Shown in pieces: positions 31,166 through 33,489 of a DNA stretch of 33,489 bases (position 1 is the stretch's first letter; every line of letters begins with the position of its first letter). The DNA lies in NCBI GenBank assembly GCA_037447295.1, contig JBBIGZ010000029.1, positions 1-33,489 of the forward strand. Direction: 5' to 3'. The translations under genes were made by a program, and so were the position numbers. The stretch comes from 630D-37 sp037447295 (lineage in GTDB: Bacteria > Chloroflexota > Anaerolineae > Anaerolineales > Villigracilaceae). The notes under the pieces are model-generated. The model worked only from the letters and a program-made list of their open reading frames with translations. It was not told the DNA's origin and ran no database searches.

Positions 31166-32035
31166 TCAATCCCCGCGTCCGCGCCGAGCGATGAAGCTCA
31201 ACCCGATGCTGATCAGGTATAGGAGGGACATCGGCAACATGACCAGGAACATATTCACGGGGTCAACGGTGGGGGTGATAGCGGCCGCGAGGATGGCAGT
31301 GATCAAGATCGCCACACGCCAGCCCCGAAGCAAGGGTTGAGGCTTCACCCAGCCGATCGCGCTCAGGATGTAAATCACAAAAGGAAACTCAAAAGCGATC
31401 CCGATCCAGAACATCAGGCCGGTGACGAAGGTGAAATAAGAATTCGGGCGCAACTCCGCTTGAATGCCCATGAAATTCAAGAGGATGGGCAGCGCAGCCG
31501 GCAACATCAGGTAATAAGCGAAGGCCATGCCTCCAAGGAAAAAGAGGAAGACCAACGGAATGGCCAGCAGGCTGAATTTGCGCGTGGATGGCTTTAATCC
31601 GGGGGCCGCGAAGAGCCAGAACTCAAAGCTGACATAAGGGAGCGCCAAAGCGAAGCCGGCGATCAGCGCCACGCGCATAAAGACTCCGATCGATTCGGTC
31701 ACCTCAATGGCCTTCAGCGCAGAAAGCCCGCCGACGGGACGCGCCAGGAACTCGATCAATCGCTGGGTGAACAAAAAGGACAGCGCAATCCCGAATCCGA
31801 TAGCGATCACGGCCCGCAAAAGGTGGGAGCGAAACACATCCAAATGCTCCATCAGCTCCTGACGGGCTGCATCTTCGGCCAGATTCTGAAAAATTTCTCC
31901 CAATGAGCGTTCTTCAGGTTCCTGAGAGAGAAAAATCCGCACCTTCTGTATAAGGCGCCAGGGCAACATTAGCAACTGCCATAACAACCGAAAAGGAGCG
32001 AAAAGAAAACGTAGCAAGACGCGGAGAAACGACAT
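31166..32035 (-). CDS. tatC: Sec-independent protein translocase TatC
   Basis: A 289-aa polytopic membrane protein that recognises twin-arginine signal peptides and forms the Tat translocase with TatA. The canonical core starts at 'ELMEHLDVFRSHLLRAVIAIG', where the conserved Glu-His-Leu precedes helix 1. It continues with 'KAIEVTESIGVFMRVALIAGFALALPYVSFEFWLFAAPGL' and 'GIAFEFPFVIYIL'. A 60-residue N-terminal extension rich in hydrophobic and basic residues (LLRFLFAPFRLLWQLLMLPWRL) precedes the core and is unusual for TatC. The start at 32035 has no clear ribosome binding site. It lies 9 nt after tatA, so it is probably co-transcribed. Confidence 0.95.
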   Translation of the reverse strand: MSFLRVLLRFLFAPFRLLWQLLMLPWRLIQKVRIFLSQEPEERSLGEIFQNLAEDAARQELMEHLDVFRSHLLRAVIAIGFGIALSFLFTQRLIEFLARPVGGLSALKAIEVTESIGVFMRVALIAGFALALPYVSFEFWLFAAPGLKPSTRKFSLLAIPLVFLFFLGGMAFAYYLMLPAALPILLNFMGIQAELRPNSYFTFVTGLMFWIGIAFEFPFVIYILSAIGWVKPQPLLRGWRVAILITAILAAAITPTVDPVNMFLVMLPMSLLYLISIGLSFIARRGRGD

Positions 32036-32044
32036 AGGAGGGGA

Positions 32045-32413
32045 TTATTCGTTCGAGGTCTTCTCTGGGGTCGCAGGAGATACTTCCCTGCTTTTGGTAG
32101 ACGGCTGGGAAGTAGCGGAAGCAGGCGGTCGAGTTAAATCATCAAAGGAAATCGAACGCGGTGGGAGAAGCCGCTGCTCCTGCGAAGCTGGATCGTTTTC
32201 CCATATCTCCCGCTCAGCATCGCGCATCAGGCGGGTAGGAAGGGTGACAATTTCATGTCCAACGGTCCGCATCGAGCGCCAGGTGCTCGATTTGACGAAG
32301 CGATTCATCCAGCGCCCCAGGTCACGGGCGAATTTCTGCATCTCCTTCGGCCCGAAGATAATGAGCATTAGCAGGAGAATAAAAATAATTTCCGATGGAC
32401 CGATTCCGAACAT
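32045..32413 (-). CDS. tatA: Sec-independent translocase subunit TatA/TatB
   Basis: A 122-aa protein with the short N-terminal membrane helix MFGIGPSEIIFILLLMLIIFG, the hinge FGPKEMQKFARDLGRWM and an amphipathic helix. A long polar tail follows (from 'RDAEREIWENDP' on). The long tail is TatB-like; the single TatA/B-type gene here could serve either role. GGAGG lies 7 nt before the ATG. It is placed between nusB and tatC, in the same direction. Confidence 0.9.
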   Translation of the reverse strand: MFGIGPSEIIFILLLMLIIFGPKEMQKFARDLGRWMNRFVKSSTWRSMRTVGHEIVTLPTRLMRDAEREIWENDPASQEQRLLPPRSISFDDLTRPPASATSQPSTKSREVSPATPEKTSNE

Positions 32414-32416
32414 TGC

Positions 32417-32866
32417 TTATTCCTCCGGTGAAGAAAGGGCCGTTGATACAAGTGCCTGTTGCACTTCATTCAAGTGTTCCACCACAGAACCCAACACACC
32501 GTTCACAAACCGCGAGGAGCTCTCCGAGCCGTAATACTTGGCCAGCTCTACGGCTTCGTTGATCGCCACCTTGACCGGGGTCTTATAGATGGCAAATTCC
32601 CAGCAGGCCATACGCAGAATGTTGCGATCGATGGCGGCAATTTCATCCATCGGCCACTCAGGAGCGAACTGAGCCAGGACGCGATCCAGGTCCTTAGCAA
32701 TCGGGACGACGCCAAAAACAATTTGCCGGGCGAATTCGGCCAAATCAGGGGGCAAAGGGGTTTCCTCCAGGCGGTGTTGCAGCGCTTCCGCCGGGGAATG
32801 ATGGCTTAAGTCAACTTCGTAGAGCACCTGAAGGGCGAGACTTCTTGCCCGCGTGCGGTATTTCAT
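32417..32866 (-). CDS. nusB: Transcription antitermination factor NusB
   Basis: A 149-aa all-helical RNA-binding protein that works with NusE (S10) at boxA during rRNA transcription. Family marks: RTRARSLALQVLYEVDLS at the N-terminus, 'EWPMDEIAAIDRNILRMACWEF', then TPVKVAINEAVELAKYYGSE and SSRFVNGVLGSV. Length is standard. The start overlaps the stop of the Asp23 gene (ATGA). The C-terminal end precedes tatA by 3 nt. Confidence 0.96.
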   Translation of the reverse strand: MKYRTRARSLALQVLYEVDLSHHSPAEALQHRLEETPLPPDLAEFARQIVFGVVPIAKDLDRVLAQFAPEWPMDEIAAIDRNILRMACWEFAIYKTPVKVAINEAVELAKYYGSESSSRFVNGVLGSVVEHLNEVQQALVSTALSSPEE

Positions 32867-33204
32867 TCCGAAGGATACTCCACGTTTTCAATATGGACGT
32901 GAACGGCTATCACATCCATGCCGACCATTTCCTGAATGGCACGTGCCACCTGCTGTTGGACGTTGCGGCTGACTTCGCGCAGGTTAACATTACCATCCAG
33001 AATGAGGTAGAGATTGACCTCCACCTGCTGATCCTCCACACGAATTTGGACGCCATCTTCGGCACCGCGCCGAAAGACGCGATTTACCCCTCCCGGCACC
33101 TCCGCCAGACGGATCACGCCGGGGACATTGAGCACGGCCATGCGTGCAATGGCGGTAAGTACTTCAGGGGCAACAGTTGTTGAGACTTTGAATGAATAAT
33201 TCAT
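32863..33204 (-). CDS. Asp23/Gls24 family envelope stress protein
   Basis: A 113-aa protein of the Asp23 (DUF322) family, with 'VAPEVLTAIARMAVLNVPGVIRLAEVP' and 'VEVNLYLILDGNVNLREVSRNVQQQVARAIQEMVGMDVIAVHVHIENVEYP'. Relatives bind the membrane through partners and respond to cell-wall or alkaline stress. In many Gram-positive and Chloroflexota genomes the gene is next to nusB, as here. AAAAGGAG precedes the ATG. Translation is coupled to nusB. Confidence 0.93.
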   Translation of the reverse strand: MNYSFKVSTTVAPEVLTAIARMAVLNVPGVIRLAEVPGGVNRVFRRGAEDGVQIRVEDQQVEVNLYLILDGNVNLREVSRNVQQQVARAIQEMVGMDVIAVHVHIENVEYPSE

Positions 33205-33222
33205 AGGAACACTCCTTTTTTG

Positions 33223-33489
33223 CTACATCATTGCCATACCACCATCCACGCCCAGCACCTGACCGGTGATATAAGCGGCCTGATCGGAGGCCAGGAAGGC
33301 CACTGCGTAGGCCACCTCTTCAGGGCGCGCCATGCGTCCCAGCGGCACCAGCTTCAGCGCCGCTTCCAGGGTTTCGCGCGGCATGGTGTTGAGGATTTCG
33401 GTATCCACAAAGCCCGGTGCAATCGCATTGACAGTGATGTTGCGTGAGGCAACTTCACGCGCCAATGCTTTGGTAAAACCGATCTGTCC
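33223..33489 (-). CDS. fabG: 3-oxoacyl-ACP reductase-type SDR (partial, C-terminal 88 aa)
   Basis: C-terminal end of a short-chain dehydrogenase; the gene continues past the window edge, so the Gly-rich cofactor loop and the Tyr-X-X-X-Lys motif are not visible. The visible part reads GQIGFTKALAREVASRNITV, then NAIAPGFVDTEILNTMPRET, 'PLGRMARPEEVAYAVAFLASDQAAYITGQVLGVDGGMAM'. That is the standard FabG C-terminus. Its stop is 18 nt before the Asp23 gene. FabG would reduce 3-oxoacyl-ACP in fatty acid elongation, but other SDR roles cannot be excluded from this fragment. Confidence 0.9.
   Translation of the reverse strand, partial: GQIGFTKALAREVASRNITVNAIAPGFVDTEILNTMPRETLEAALKLVPLGRMARPEEVAYAVAFLASDQAAYITGQVLGVDGGMAMM

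Overview
The window looks like a piece of a mesophilic or moderately thermophilic Chloroflexota genome, probably class Anaerolineae. This is inferred from gene content and protein style: lipoproteins with a lipobox followed by Thr/Pro-rich linkers, a DUF3048 lipoprotein, CBM20-like/TIM-barrel lipoproteins, an N-terminally extended TatC, and the order fabG - Asp23 - nusB - tatA - tatC. No rRNA, tRNA, CRISPR array, phage gene or intact insertion sequence is visible. Gene calls and families are read from translated sequence; no database search was run.

Layout. 1-1187 (-) is the N-terminal part of a secreted fibronectin-III-like repeat protein. 1459-3408 holds a D-2-hydroxyacid dehydrogenase (+) convergent with a URO-D superfamily protein (-). 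After a gene-poor stretch (3547-3982) comes a DUF3048 lipoprotein (+) carrying a nested SdrD_B-type domain; its terminator lies inside the 3' end of the convergent glnS. Next are a flippase-like membrane protein (-) and a cold-shock protein (-) with a terminator-like leader. The csp gene is divergent from a TetR-ABC exporter operon (8982-12159, +) whose promoter and palindromic operator are very clear. 12333-14837 is an 834-aa membrane protein of unknown function with a PP2C-like N-terminus and a propeller-like C-terminus.

The most coherent system is the corrinoid block on the minus strand, 21960 down to 16224. A -10 box leads into a cobalamin riboswitch with an intrinsic terminator, then a BtuF-like lipoprotein, BtuC and BtuD. 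After a short interspersed repeat follow a second BtuF-like protein without a signal peptide, a DUF71/COG2102 PP-loop ATPase and a PduO-type cob(I)alamin adenosyltransferase, with a GT4 glycosyltransferase behind them. Uptake, remodelling and adenosylation of B12 would thus be linked in one cobalamin-responsive region.

Divergent from it is a polyamine pair, speD-speE (+), with a long hairpin at the predicted 5' end of the mRNA. Then come a universal stress protein whose -10 box sits between the arms of a 12-bp inverted repeat, a beta-hydroxyacid dehydrogenase and a YitT-family membrane protein. The rest (25856-33489) is on the minus strand: a penicillin-acylase family enzyme, an 823-aa lipoprotein with carbohydrate-binding-like domains and a TIM-barrel-like C-terminus, tatC, tatA, nusB, an Asp23 protein and the C-terminal end of fabG cut by the window edge.

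Non-coding structure is unusually rich. There are two families of degenerate interspersed repeats, one of which supplies or abuts stop codons. There are also several self-complementary leaders and operators, and two genes whose -10 boxes sit close enough to the start codon to suggest leaderless or nearly leaderless mRNAs.
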